64,000 bases of DNA from Catellatospora sp. IY07-71 (GCF_018326265.1 NZ_AP023360.1:7065001-7129000); one strand, 5' to 3'. Shown: positions 17,684 to 26,605, counted from the stretch's first letter. Notes: generated by a model from the letters alone, not told the origin. Program-made: numbers and translations.

Positions 17684-20284
17684 CTAGCTGACGGTGATCC
17701 GGTCGATGTCCGGTGCCCAGCCGCTCGGGTTGCCGATCGTGATCGTGTTGCTGCCTGCGGCCAGGTTGAGCGTGAACGAGGCGGAGCCGACGGTGTCCCA
17801 GTTCGCGGTGGCCGGGAAGTTGACGGTCTGCCCGTTGATCACCGCACTGCGGGCGGCGGCGGAGGTGTAGTAGACCGTCACCGTCTTCGCGCCGCCGGTG
17901 CCTCCCGCGACACCATTGAAGGCGAGGGTCGCGCCGTTGCCGACGTACCCGACCTTCGACCCGCCCGAGCAGGCCCCGCACGCCGCGACGACGGCGGTGC
18001 CGGTCCGGGTGTTGCCCGACGCCTCGGCCTCGTAGCTCGCCGGACCCGTGCCGCCGCCGCTGGTGGCGACGGTGATCCGGTCGATGTCGGGCGCCCAGCC
18101 GCTCGGGTTGCCGATCGTGATCGTGTTGCTGCCTGCGGCCAGGTTGAGCGTGAACGAGGCGGAGCCGACGGTGTCCCAGTTCGCGGTCGCCGGGAAGTTC
18201 ACCGTCTGCCCGTTGATCACCGCGCTGCGGGCCTCTGCCGAGGTGTAGTAGACCGTCACCGTCTTCGCGCCGCCGGTGCCTCCCGCGACACCATTGAAGG
18301 CGAGGGTCGCGCCGTTGCCGACGTACCCGACCTTCGACCCGCCCGAGCAGGCCGCGCACGCCGCGACGGCGGCGGTGCCGGTCCGGGTGTTGCCGGACGC
18401 CTCGGCCTCGTAGCTGGTGGTGCCACTGCCGCCGCTCGCGGACGTGGTGACGGTCAGCGGCGACGAGGCGGCCGAGTGGTTGCCCGCGGCATCGTACGCC
18501 TTGACCGTGTACGTGTACGCGGTCGACGCGTTCAGGCCGCTGTCGGTGTACGTGGTGCCCGCCGAGGTGCCGACGGCGGTGCCGCCGCGCAGGATCTGGT
18601 ATCCGGTCACCCCGACGTTGTCCGTGGAACCGTTCCAGCTCAGCGACACCGACGACGCGGTCTGGCCGGTGCTGTTCAACCCGGACGGCGTGCTCGGGGC
18701 GGTGGTGTCACCGCCGCCGGTGCCGACCGTGGTCGCGCCGAGGGTGAGCCAGCCGTCGGCCTGCTGGGTGGCGTTGGCGAAGCGCAGCTTCCTGGCGGCC
18801 GCGTTGACCGCCTCCAGGGGGTTCCTGACCCGCATGACCCACTGGTAGTCGCCCGAGGCGACGCCGCTGAGGCTCACCGAGGTCTGGAAGTACTGCGGGT
18901 AGCCGTAGGCGCGGTAGCTCGGGTCGGCGCCCACGTTCCAGTCGGGGAAGTTGCGGATCTGCAGCGGCTGCACGGTGCGCAGGTCCCAGCTGGTGTCGAA
19001 GGTGCGTACGACGGTCCCGGCGCTGTTCTTCAGGCCGAGCACGACCGTCCACGGGTAGTAGAACGGGGCCACGCCGGTGTTGGAGATCTGCACGCCGACG
19101 TTGGTGGTGCCGCTCGCGGTGTTCTTGTAGTACGCGTTGTCGACGGTCAGGTTGTAGCCCATCAGGCGCACCGCGGCGGCCACGTTGGCGTCGCCGGCGG
19201 CGTAGTTGCCGCTCTGCTCGTTGATCATCCAGGTGGCGTGGTCCAGCTCGATGCACGCCTTGAGGTTGTCGACCGCGCCGGAGCCGTTGGGCCAGTACTG
19301 GAACGCGGTGGACTGGATCTCCGGGCGCAGCTCGCCGCCCATCGAGCTGGTGATCCACTTGTTCTCGGTGCCGACGTCGAGCTTGCGCTGCAGCTGGGCG
19401 TACGACGCGCCGCCCATGGACATGGGCAGGCTGACGCCCTGCAGCGGCGAGCCCTCGCGGAAGCAGAACGAGTCGTCGTGGTAGCCGATGTCGCGCGAGT
19501 TCGCCGCTCCCCCGGCCGCGTCCGGGTAGCGGATCTCCAGCTTGGTGGTGTTGAACGCGGCGTCGAAGGCCGCCACGAGCTGCGCGCCGTTGGCGTCGGT
19601 GGGCATGTAGTTGGGCAGGCCGTCGGCGGTGTCGGTGTCGTACGGCCAGGTGTGCCACTCGCCCCAGAGCCCGACCAGGCCCATGTGGATGAACCCGAGG
19701 CGGGGGTCGCCGTCGTAGCGGGCACCGAACGCGGCGATGAAGTTCTTCATCGCGTTGAGCAGGAACGCGCTGTCGTAGTCGGGGTGGGTGACGTTCCAGT
19801 ACGTGTCGCTGCGCATGGCGACGTTTCCGTTGAAGCAGCTCGGGATGGCGTTGGCCGGGTGGCTGCCGGTGCCGCCGGGGTAGGTCAGGTAGATCCGGAT
19901 CGCGGCCTGGTTCCCGTAGCCGGCCGTCTCGGCCAGCATGCTGTCGATGATCGACCAGTTGTAGCTGCCGCAGTTCGAGGCGCTGGTCATGATCTCGGAG
20001 AGGCCGAAGTAGCCCCAGGTCAGCGAGTGCGGGTAGCCGGTGTTCTGGTTGCCGCCGGGGTTGTAGAACTTCGCCCAGCCCTTGAGCGGGTTGTCGACCG
20101 GGCCGGGCGCCGCGCTCAGCGCGTGGACCTGCAATGTCGGGTCGGGACTGGCCGGGGCCGCCGGGCGCGGCGGGGGTCCGGCGGGTGCGGCCTGGGCCGC
20201 GCCGGGTGCGATCAGGACGAGGGCGGCGCCTAGTACGGCGGCGCCGAGCGCGGCCGCGACGCGGCCACGGGGACGTGAATTCAT
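17684..20284 (-). CDS. secreted DUF4832 protein with FnIII and two tandem CBM35-like modules
   Basis: This 866-residue protein has a signal peptide (residues 1-32). The DUF4832-type core (about 55-520) contains NPLKGWAKFYN, IRIYLTYPGG, MGLVGLWGEWHTWPYD, IGYHDDSFCF and GGELRPEIQ. One FnIII domain (about 530-615) follows, then two nearly identical CBM35-like modules (about 620-740 and 745-866), each starting SYEAEASGNTRTG and ending GWAPDIDRITV. CBM35 modules bind galactose- or uronic-acid-containing glycans, which fits the alpha-galactosidase-like gene nearby. It is first in the leftward array; ATG 20284 follows GGAGAACC. Confidence 0.85.
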   Translation of the reverse strand: MNSRPRGRVAAALGAAVLGAALVLIAPGAAQAAPAGPPPRPAAPASPDPTLQVHALSAAPGPVDNPLKGWAKFYNPGGNQNTGYPHSLTWGYFGLSEIMTSASNCGSYNWSIIDSMLAETAGYGNQAAIRIYLTYPGGTGSHPANAIPSCFNGNVAMRSDTYWNVTHPDYDSAFLLNAMKNFIAAFGARYDGDPRLGFIHMGLVGLWGEWHTWPYDTDTADGLPNYMPTDANGAQLVAAFDAAFNTTKLEIRYPDAAGGAANSRDIGYHDDSFCFREGSPLQGVSLPMSMGGASYAQLQRKLDVGTENKWITSSMGGELRPEIQSTAFQYWPNGSGAVDNLKACIELDHATWMINEQSGNYAAGDANVAAAVRLMGYNLTVDNAYYKNTASGTTNVGVQISNTGVAPFYYPWTVVLGLKNSAGTVVRTFDTSWDLRTVQPLQIRNFPDWNVGADPSYRAYGYPQYFQTSVSLSGVASGDYQWVMRVRNPLEAVNAAARKLRFANATQQADGWLTLGATTVGTGGGDTTAPSTPSGLNSTGQTASSVSLSWNGSTDNVGVTGYQILRGGTAVGTSAGTTYTDSGLNASTAYTYTVKAYDAAGNHSAASSPLTVTTSASGGSGTTSYEAEASGNTRTGTAAVAACAACSGGSKVGYVGNGATLAFNGVAGGTGGAKTVTVYYTSAEARSAVINGQTVNFPATANWDTVGSASFTLNLAAGSNTITIGNPSGWAPDIDRITVATSGGGTGPASYEAEASGNTRTGTAVVAACGACSGGSKVGYVGNGATLAFNGVAGGTGGAKTVTVYYTSAAARSAVINGQTVNFPATANWDTVGSASFTLNLAAGSNTITIGNPSGWAPDIDRITVS
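17691..18037. repeat. CBM35-module direct repeat, copy 1
   Basis: This stretch of about 347 bp repeats at 18069-18415 at a constant offset of 378 bp with only a few differences. It encodes the last CBM35-like module. Confidence 0.9.
18069..18415. repeat. CBM35-module direct repeat, copy 2
   Basis: This is the second copy of the 347-bp module repeat, separated from the first by 31 bp that encode a Gly/Ser/Thr linker. The near-identity suggests recent duplication or homogenisation. Confidence 0.9.
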
Positions 20285-20454
20285 GCGGTTCTCCGTGCGG
20301 GAGTGGGGCGTAGCTGCGGGTGTGCGGCGCGCGTGCCGGACTCAGCACGAGCGGCTGTGCGGGTGGTGTAGACCCCGACGCGCAGGTCGGAGCTGGTGCG
20401 CAGTGCTACGAGACCTCTCGCTTGCTCCCGTTGTTGCCGAAGCAATACGAAGAG

Positions 20455-20490
20455 GTGTTGACAAAATTTCGAAGGTCTACATCATTATTC
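20455..20490. promoter_or_regulatory. AT-rich divergent control region of the saccharide locus
   Basis: The AT-rich segment within the 258-base gap between the divergent DUF4832 array and the ABC importer contains TTGACA (20458-20463). A CATCAT (20480-20485) follows with 16-base spacing, reading towards the importer. It includes ACAAAATTTCG. The 7-mer ACAAAAT recurs in reverse orientation (25376-25382) ahead of the ROK regulator, so it may be part of that regulator's operator. Confidence 0.45.
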
Positions 20491-20542
20491 GAGAGCGGGG
20501 CGGCTGGCAAGAGCCGACCGATAGACGGATCCGAGGACGTGG

Positions 20543-21424
20543 ATGAGCTCGACAAAACCGCGAGACGACCGCCGGGCGGCATGGTGGTTCCTGCTGCCCG
20601 TGCTGGTGGGATTCGCCGTCTTCTACGGCTACCCCGCCGCCCGGGGCCTGTGGTACTCGGTCACCGACTACACGATGCTCAACACCCCGTCGTACGTCGG
20701 CGCCGAGAACTACACCAAGCTCGTGCAGGACGAGAAATTCTGGAACGCGCTGCTGGTCACCGGCTGGTACGTGGTGCTGAACATCGGGTCGCAGACGCTG
20801 CTGGCCCTGGGCATCGCGACGCTGATGCACCGGCTGACCCGCTCGGTCGTGCTGCGGGCCACGCTGCTGCTGCCCTGGCTGGTGCCGAACGTGACCATCG
20901 GCCTGCTCTGGATGTGGCTGCTGGACACCAACCTCGGGTTCGTCAACCAGCTGCTGCACACCGTCGGCTGGGGCCCGGTCGGCTTCTTCACCGACGAGAC
21001 CTGGGCGATGCCGACGGTCGCGGGCATCAACACCTGGGCCTACACCGGCTACACGGCGCTGCTGCTCTACGCCGGGATGCTGCAGATCCCGCAGTACCTC
21101 TACGAGGGCGCGTCGATCGACGGCGCCGGCGAGTGGCGCATGTTCCGCCGCATCACGCTGCCGCTGCTGCGACCCGTGCTGGCGCTGGTGCTGGTCGTGT
21201 CGCTGATCGGCTCGTTCCAGATCTTCGACACCATCGCCGTCACCACCAAGGGCGGCCCGGTCTCCGCCACGCAGGTCATCTACTACTTCATCTACCTGCA
21301 GGCATTCAAGTACTTCCACATGGGCTACGCCGCCGCGGCGGCGGTGTTCCTGGCGCTGATCCTCGGCGTGCTCACCGCGATACAGATGCGCCTGCTGCGC
21401 GCGTCCCGCTCGGACCTGGCGTGA
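20543..21424 (+). CDS. sugar ABC transporter permease (MalF-type)
   Basis: This 293-residue inner-membrane permease has six predicted membrane segments (first at WWFLLPVLVGFAVFYGYPA). The EAA loop, EGASIDGAGEWRMFRRITLPLL, contacts the ATPase. It belongs to the CUT1 carbohydrate family that imports oligosaccharides. It is followed by the second permease with the stop and a possible GTG start overlapping (GTGA). No ATPase gene is present in the locus, so a shared MsiK-type ATPase is probably used. Confidence 0.92.
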   Translation: MSSTKPRDDRRAAWWFLLPVLVGFAVFYGYPAARGLWYSVTDYTMLNTPSYVGAENYTKLVQDEKFWNALLVTGWYVVLNIGSQTLLALGIATLMHRLTRSVVLRATLLLPWLVPNVTIGLLWMWLLDTNLGFVNQLLHTVGWGPVGFFTDETWAMPTVAGINTWAYTGYTALLLYAGMLQIPQYLYEGASIDGAGEWRMFRRITLPLLRPVLALVLVVSLIGSFQIFDTIAVTTKGGPVSATQVIYYFIYLQAFKYFHMGYAAAAAVFLALILGVLTAIQMRLLRASRSDLA

Positions 21425-21435
21425 AGGGGCAGACC

Positions 21436-22317
21436 GTGACGAAGAAGCTCAACCCCGGCCGGTTCCTCGCCTGGGCCGCGATGATCGTGGTGATCCTGGC
21501 GACGGTCTTCCCGTTCTGGTGGATGGTCCGCACCGCGCTCACCCCGGCCGCCGACATCTACACCGACAACCTCGGCCTGCTGCCCGAGCACCCGACCCTC
21601 ATCAACTTCCTGCGGGTGCTCGGCCTGACCAGCGAGGCGGAGAACCGCGCCGCCGGCGGCTCCGGCGCGCAGCTCGACTTCGCGGCGTACCTGGTGAATT
21701 CGATCATCTACTGCGGACTGATCGCGGCCCTGCAGACGCTGTTCTGCGCGATGGCGGGGTACGCGTTCGCCCGGCTGCGCTTCCCGGGGCGCGACCTGGT
21801 GTTCGCGATCGTGATCGCGGCGCTGATGGTGCCGCCGATCTTCACGCTGCTGCCGAACTTCGTGCTGGTCAAGGACCTCGGCCTGATGAACACCATGGCC
21901 GGCATGGTCGCCCCGACCCTGCTGATGACGCCGTTCGCGGTGTTCTTCCTACGCCAGTTCTTCCTGTCGCTGCCCCGCGACGTGGAGGAGGCGGCGATCC
22001 TCGACGGCAACGGGCCGTGGGGCATCTTCTGGCGCATCGCGCTGCCGATGAGCCGCGGCCCGCTGATCACCATCGGGCTCACCACCATCGTGTGGGCCTG
22101 GAAGGACTACCTGTGGCCGCTGCTGGTCGGCCGGGACGAGGACAACCGCCTGGTCACCGTCGCGCTCGGGGTGTTCCTCCAGCAGTCGCCCAACACCCAG
22201 CCCGACTGGACCGGCCTGATGGCCGCCTCGACGCTGTCGGTCCTGCCCGTGCTGCTGCTGCTCGTCTTCGTGGGCAAGCGGCTGGTCCAGTCCCTGAACT
22301 TCACCGGAAGCAAGTGA
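21436..22317 (+). CDS. sugar ABC transporter permease (MalG-type)
   Basis: This 293-residue permease is the partner of the preceding gene. It has an N-terminal membrane helix (WAAMIVVILATVFPFWWMV), the MalG-like segment NSIIYCGLIAALQTLFCAMAGYAFARL, and the EAA loop EEAAILDGNGPWGIFWRIALPM. I chose GTG 21436 because GAAGGGG lies 6 bases upstream. GTG 21421, which overlaps the previous stop, would add five residues but lacks a ribosome-binding site. It forms a heterodimeric channel with the MalF-type subunit. Confidence 0.92.
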   Translation: MTKKLNPGRFLAWAAMIVVILATVFPFWWMVRTALTPAADIYTDNLGLLPEHPTLINFLRVLGLTSEAENRAAGGSGAQLDFAAYLVNSIIYCGLIAALQTLFCAMAGYAFARLRFPGRDLVFAIVIAALMVPPIFTLLPNFVLVKDLGLMNTMAGMVAPTLLMTPFAVFFLRQFFLSLPRDVEEAAILDGNGPWGIFWRIALPMSRGPLITIGLTTIVWAWKDYLWPLLVGRDEDNRLVTVALGVFLQQSPNTQPDWTGLMAASTLSVLPVLLLLVFVGKRLVQSLNFTGSK

Positions 22318-22363
22318 CCGTTACACCCCACCGCACCACCACCCCCTGAGAAAGAAGGATCAG

Positions 22364-23713
22364 ATGAACCGTGTGACCCGGGCCGGGGCGGCGCTGCTGT
22401 CCCTGGCCGTGGCGGCCGGCCTGGCCGCGTGCAGCCAGTCCGAGGAGCCCGGCACGGGCGAGGCGGTGACGCTGAACTACTGGCTGTGGGACGACAACCA
22501 GAAGGCGTCCTACCAGCAGTGCGCCGACGCGTTCACCAAGGCCAACCCGAACATCACCATCAAGATCAGCCAGTCGGCGTGGAACGAGTACTGGCAGAAC
22601 CTCACCACGCAGATCGCGGCCGGGGACGCGCCGGACGTGTGGACCAACCAGGGCTCGTACTACCCGCAGTTCGTCAGCTCGGGGCAGATCCTCGACATCC
22701 AGCCCTACGTCACCAAGGACGGCGTCGACCTGTCGCAGTACCAGGGCGGCCTGGCCGACCTGTTCACCAAGGGTGACCAGCGCTTCGGCCTGCCGAAGGA
22801 CTGGGACACCATGGCCCTGGTCTACAACGCCGACCACCTCAAGGCGCAGGGCCTGGACGCCGCCGCGCTGGCGAACCTGACCTGGAACCCGGCCGACGGC
22901 GGCACCTTCGAGCAGGCCATCGCCAAGGCGACGGTGGACGAGAAGGGCCGCAACGGCCTCGACCCGGCCTTCGACAAGACCAAGGTCAAGGTGTTCGGCT
23001 TCCTGCCCGAGTGGGCCGACGGCTCGCAGGGCCAGAACGGCTGGGGCAACCTGGCCGCCAGCAACGGGTTCACCTACCTGGACAAGAACCCGTGGGGCAC
23101 CCAGTACAGGTACGACGACCCGAAGCTGGCCGAGACCATCGACTGGTTCAAGAAGCTGATCGACAAGGGCTACAGCCCCGCGCTGGACAAGGCCTCCACG
23201 CTCAGCCGGGACTCCCTGCTCAACGCCGGTAAGGGCGCGATCACCTTCGCCGGTTCCTGGATGATCAACAGTTACCTGGGCGAGGGCGCGAAGCTCAAGT
23301 TCGCGTTCGCGCCGCTGCCGGCCGGCCCGCAGGGCCGCAAGACGGCCATCAACGGCCTGTCCGACGCGATCTGGGCCGGCACCAAGCACAAGGACGAGGC
23401 CTGGCAGTGGGTCAAGTTCCTGGGCTCGGCCGAGTGCCAGAACATCGTCGGCGGCAACGGCGTGGTCTTCCCGGCCATCAAGGCCGCCAGCGAGAAGGCG
23501 CTGGCCGCGCACACCGCCAAGGGCCGCGACGTGAAGGTGTTCGTCGACGAGGCGGCGGCGCCCGGCGGCACGTTCTTCGTGCCGATCACCGAGCACGGCA
23601 ACGAGATCAGCCAGACCGTCCAGGACGCCATCCAGTCCGCGATCCTCGGCCAGGCCAGCTCGGCCGACGCGCTGAAGAAGGCCAACGACCAGGTCAACGC
23701 GCTGTTCAAGTAG
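22364..23713 (+). CDS. extracellular sugar-binding lipoprotein of the ABC importer
   Basis: This 449-residue solute-binding protein has a lipoprotein signal (AAGLAAC, acylated Cys23). A CUT1-type binding fold follows: LNYWLWDDNQKASYQQCADAF, WQNLTTQIAAGDAPDVW and FAGSWMINSYLGEGAKLKF. It captures a saccharide outside the membrane and delivers it to the two permeases. ATG 22364 is preceded by AAGGA. A strong hairpin follows the gene, which may allow it to be expressed above the downstream enzyme, as is common for binding proteins. Confidence 0.92.
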   Translation: MNRVTRAGAALLSLAVAAGLAACSQSEEPGTGEAVTLNYWLWDDNQKASYQQCADAFTKANPNITIKISQSAWNEYWQNLTTQIAAGDAPDVWTNQGSYYPQFVSSGQILDIQPYVTKDGVDLSQYQGGLADLFTKGDQRFGLPKDWDTMALVYNADHLKAQGLDAAALANLTWNPADGGTFEQAIAKATVDEKGRNGLDPAFDKTKVKVFGFLPEWADGSQGQNGWGNLAASNGFTYLDKNPWGTQYRYDDPKLAETIDWFKKLIDKGYSPALDKASTLSRDSLLNAGKGAITFAGSWMINSYLGEGAKLKFAFAPLPAGPQGRKTAINGLSDAIWAGTKHKDEAWQWVKFLGSAECQNIVGGNGVVFPAIKAASEKALAAHTAKGRDVKVFVDEAAAPGGTFFVPITEHGNEISQTVQDAIQSAILGQASSADALKKANDQVNALFK

Positions 23714-23734
23714 GCGCCGCGCCAACCGTGTCAC

Positions 23735-23765
23735 CGCGGCGGGCCGGGATCACCGGCCCGCCGCG
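23735..23765. terminator. hairpin between binding-protein and GH36 genes
   Basis: Thirteen-bp arms with core GCGGCGGGCCGG (23735-23747 and 23753-23765) surround a 5-base loop. It probably acts as an attenuator or a 3' stabilising stem for the binding-protein mRNA, because the next gene is co-directional. Confidence 0.7.
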
Positions 23766-23803
23766 CCGCAATCCTCGTCGCATCGCACCTGTCTAGGAGA
23801 ACC

Positions 23804-25300
23804 ATGGCACTGCTCATCGAGCTCGCCGGCCACACCTTCGCCCTCGAACATGACGGACCCGGCAGCCCGCTCGCAGCCGACGGGGGCCTGATTCTTCCAC
23901 CGGGACGCGTCGCGCTCCTGCACGGACTCGGCGACGTGCCGTTCTACCGGCACGGCTACAACTCGTGGAGCCCGTGCGGGTGGCGGCGGCTGTCGGAGCC
24001 GCCGCTGCGGATCGCCAACCCCCAGCGCCGCGTCACCGCCGACGACGACGCCTGGGACGACCCCGCCCGCCACCACTCCTCGGCCGTGGCCGCGCTCGAC
24101 GCCGGGGACGGCAACGTGCTGCTGCTGGGCGCGCTGGGGCTGGGCGTGCCGCGCCTGTCGGCCGACCGGGACACCCTCGCCGGGTGGTACGAGACCGGCG
24201 GGCAGCCCTGGTTCGCCGCCTACGGCCCGGAGGACGAGGTGTTCGCGGCGTACACCCGGCAGCTCGCGCAGCGGCTGGGCAGCAGCGGGCGCCGCGCCGG
24301 CAACGTCTGGTGCTCCTGGTACGCCTACTACGAGACCATCACCGAGCAGCAGCTGTTCAAGGACGTCGACGACCTGCGCGGGCTGCCGTTCGACGTGGTG
24401 CAGGTCGACGACGGCTGGGAGCGGCTGGTCGGCGACTGGGAGCCCAACCACAAGTTCCCGTCCGGCATGAAGGCGCTGGCCGGCCGCATCACCGACGCCG
24501 GGATGACCGCCGGGCTGTGGCTGGCCCCGTTCATCGCGCTGCCGACCTCGGACCTGGCCCGTCAGCACCCGGAGCTGCTGCTGCGCGACGGCCGCGGCGA
24601 GCCGGTGATCGCCGGGCACAACTGGGGCACCGGCTACCACGCCCTCGACCTGTCCCGCCCGGCCACCCGCGACTACCTGGTCGAGCTGACCCACCGGGTG
24701 GTGCACGAGTGGGGCTTCAAGTACCTGAAGCTCGACTTCGTCAACGCGGGCGCGGCGCCCGGCGCCCGCGACGGCGGCGCGGAGCGCGAGCAGAGCTACC
24801 GCGACGCGCTGACGCTGATCCGGCAGGTCGCCGGGGACGACGTGTACCTGCTCGGCAGCGGTGCCATGCTGCTGCCGTCGCTGGGGGTGCTCGACGGGAT
24901 GCGCAGCGGCCCGGACGTCGCGCCGATGTGGCAGAACTACGCCAGCGACGACCCGTCGGACGCGATGGCGCGCAACGCCGTGGTGAACACGGTGCACCGG
25001 CTGTGGCAGCAGCCGCTGGCCGAGGTCGATCCGGACGTCATCTACTTCCGCAGCCGGCTCAACCTGCTCACCGAGCAGCAGCTGGTGTGGCTGCGCGATC
25101 TGGCCGACATCTGCGGGTTCCGGGCCGTGTCCGATCCGCCGAGCTGGCTGAGCCCCACCGAGCTGGAGGACATGACCGGATACCTGGCCGCTCGGCCGGA
25201 GATCCGGCGGCTGGGCCGATACCGGTACACAGTGGATGGGCGCGAGACTGACTTCGGTCCGGCGATCACACCGGCGGCGCAGGCATACCCCATCTCGTGA
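23804..25300 (+). CDS. glycoside hydrolase family 36 (alpha-galactosidase-like), cytoplasmic
   Basis: This 498-residue enzyme has no signal peptide. The family features are WCSWYAYYETI, VVQVDDGWE, GLWLAPF, KYLKLDFVNAG (Asp311, the expected nucleophile) and MRSGPDVAP (Asp371, the expected acid/base). It likely removes terminal alpha-galactosyl-type residues from imported oligosaccharides; alpha-N-acetylgalactosaminidase activity is also known in the family. It is somewhat shorter than classic GH36 enzymes, with a reduced N-terminal beta-domain. ATG 23804 follows AGGAGAACC. It completes the importer operon. Confidence 0.87.
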   Translation: MALLIELAGHTFALEHDGPGSPLAADGGLILPPGRVALLHGLGDVPFYRHGYNSWSPCGWRRLSEPPLRIANPQRRVTADDDAWDDPARHHSSAVAALDAGDGNVLLLGALGLGVPRLSADRDTLAGWYETGGQPWFAAYGPEDEVFAAYTRQLAQRLGSSGRRAGNVWCSWYAYYETITEQQLFKDVDDLRGLPFDVVQVDDGWERLVGDWEPNHKFPSGMKALAGRITDAGMTAGLWLAPFIALPTSDLARQHPELLLRDGRGEPVIAGHNWGTGYHALDLSRPATRDYLVELTHRVVHEWGFKYLKLDFVNAGAAPGARDGGAEREQSYRDALTLIRQVAGDDVYLLGSGAMLLPSLGVLDGMRSGPDVAPMWQNYASDDPSDAMARNAVVNTVHRLWQQPLAEVDPDVIYFRSRLNLLTEQQLVWLRDLADICGFRAVSDPPSWLSPTELEDMTGYLAARPEIRRLGRYRYTVDGRETDFGPAITPAAQAYPIS

Positions 25301-25306
25301 CGCCGC

Positions 25307-25338
25307 GGCGGCGGGACCCGCAGCCGGGTCCCGCCGCC
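25307..25338. terminator. strong hairpin after the GH36 gene
   Basis: GGCGGCGGGACCCG (25307-25320) pairs perfectly with 25325-25338 across a 4-base loop, 7 bases after the GH36 stop. Confidence 0.8.
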
Positions 25339-25435
25339 AGGGCGTCACGCACGGTGGGCTTGCCATCACCCGCCGATTTTGTAAAGATCAAAGCGTATTA
25401 GGCGGCCAAGGCCGCTCCAGGACAAGGGACAGATC

Positions 25436-26605
25436 GTGACAGAACTGGCAACGACCGGCACGGATCTGCCGCGACTGCGCGAACTCAACTCGCTGAGCAT
25501 CGTGCGGGCGCTGCGCGACCAGCCGCCGTCCACCGTCACCGAGCTGTCCCAGCGCACCGGCCTGTCCCGCCCCGCCGTCGACGTCATCGCGCAGGGCCTG
25601 GTCGCCGACGGCTGGGCCACCGTGCTGGAGCCCGGCGCCAACAGCGCCGTGGGCCGCCCCGCCCGCCGCTACCAGTTCCGGGCCACCGCCGGGCACGTGC
25701 TCGGCATCGACGTCGGCGTACACAAGATCCTCGCGCTGCTGTCCGACCTCGACGGCAACATCGTGCACTCGGTCCGGCAGAGCGTGGCCGCCGACGCCCC
25801 GCCCGCCGACCGCCTCGCCGAGCTGGACAACGTGATCAGCGCGTGCCTGACCGGAGCGGACAAGGCGCCCGCCGACATCTGGGCGGTCACCGTCGCGGTC
25901 ACCGGCGCCGTCGACGCCTCCGGCCGGACCAGCTTCTTCACCCCGCTGCCCGGCTGGGGCGACGTCGACCTCACGGGGCACCTCGCCAGCCGGTTCGCCT
26001 GCCCGGTGCAGGTCGAGAACGACTGCAAGCTGGCCGCCGTCGCCGAGCGGTGGCAGGGCGCGGCCAGCGACGCCAACGACATCGTCTACCTGCTCGCCGG
26101 TATGCGTACCGGCGCGGGCCTGATCCTGGACGGGGTGCTGCGCCGCGGCTTCGGCGGCGCGGCCGGCGAGATCGGCGCGCTCAAGCACGTGCGCTGGCTC
26201 AACGCCCCCGAGCACCTGCAGAACTGCCCCGGCGTGCCCGACACGGTCGGCCCCGACGACGCGGCCGCGTGGGTCTTCAACGCCGCACGCGAGGGCGACA
26301 AGGCCGCCCGCACCGCCGTCAGCCGCTACGTCAAGGATCTGGCCGTCGGCGCCGCGGCGCTGGTGCTGGCCCTGGACCCGCAGGTGGTCATCCTCGGCGG
26401 CGGCTTCTCCCGCTCGGCCGACCTGATCCTCAACCTGCTGCGGCAGGAGCTGCAACGGCTGTGCCTGCGGATGCCCGAGGTGCGCGCGTCGACGCTGGGC
26501 GCCGACTCCGTCGCGCTCGGGGCCCTGAAGCTGTCGCTCAACGAGGTCGACGACCGGCTGTTCAGCGCGGGCCTGTCGGCACCGGTCGCACCCCGGCGCA
26601 AGTAG
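25436..26605 (+). CDS. ROK family transcriptional regulator of the saccharide locus
   Basis: This 389-residue protein has an N-terminal winged helix (RELNSLSIVRALRDQPPSTVTELSQRTGLSRPAVDVI) followed by a ROK sugar-kinase-like domain with GIDVGVHKILALLSDLDG. The usual ROK zinc motif (CxCGxxGC) is missing: the segment EIGALKHVRWLNAPEHLQNC has one Cys, so it is probably a regulator without kinase activity. It likely senses the imported sugar and represses or activates the adjacent importer and DUF4832 array. The start is GTG 25436; an AT-rich region precedes it. Confidence 0.87.
   Translation: MTELATTGTDLPRLRELNSLSIVRALRDQPPSTVTELSQRTGLSRPAVDVIAQGLVADGWATVLEPGANSAVGRPARRYQFRATAGHVLGIDVGVHKILALLSDLDGNIVHSVRQSVAADAPPADRLAELDNVISACLTGADKAPADIWAVTVAVTGAVDASGRTSFFTPLPGWGDVDLTGHLASRFACPVQVENDCKLAAVAERWQGAASDANDIVYLLAGMRTGAGLILDGVLRRGFGGAAGEIGALKHVRWLNAPEHLQNCPGVPDTVGPDDAAAWVFNAAREGDKAARTAVSRYVKDLAVGAAALVLALDPQVVILGGGFSRSADLILNLLRQELQRLCLRMPEVRASTLGADSVALGALKLSLNEVDDRLFSAGLSAPVAPRRK

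Noticed and set aside
17691-18415. Tandem repeats considered as a CRISPR or minisatellite
   Set aside because: The units are 347 bp, in frame, and encode folded CBM35-like modules. No short repeat-spacer pattern is present.
20320-21435. Long upstream extension of the second sugar permease (665 codons in total)
   Set aside because: The extension is the out-of-frame shadow of the first permease. The permease domain starts near 21436, where a ribosome-binding site is visible.
25436-26605. ROK gene as a sugar kinase
   Set aside because: It has an N-terminal winged helix and lacks the zinc-binding cysteine cluster typical of active ROK kinases.
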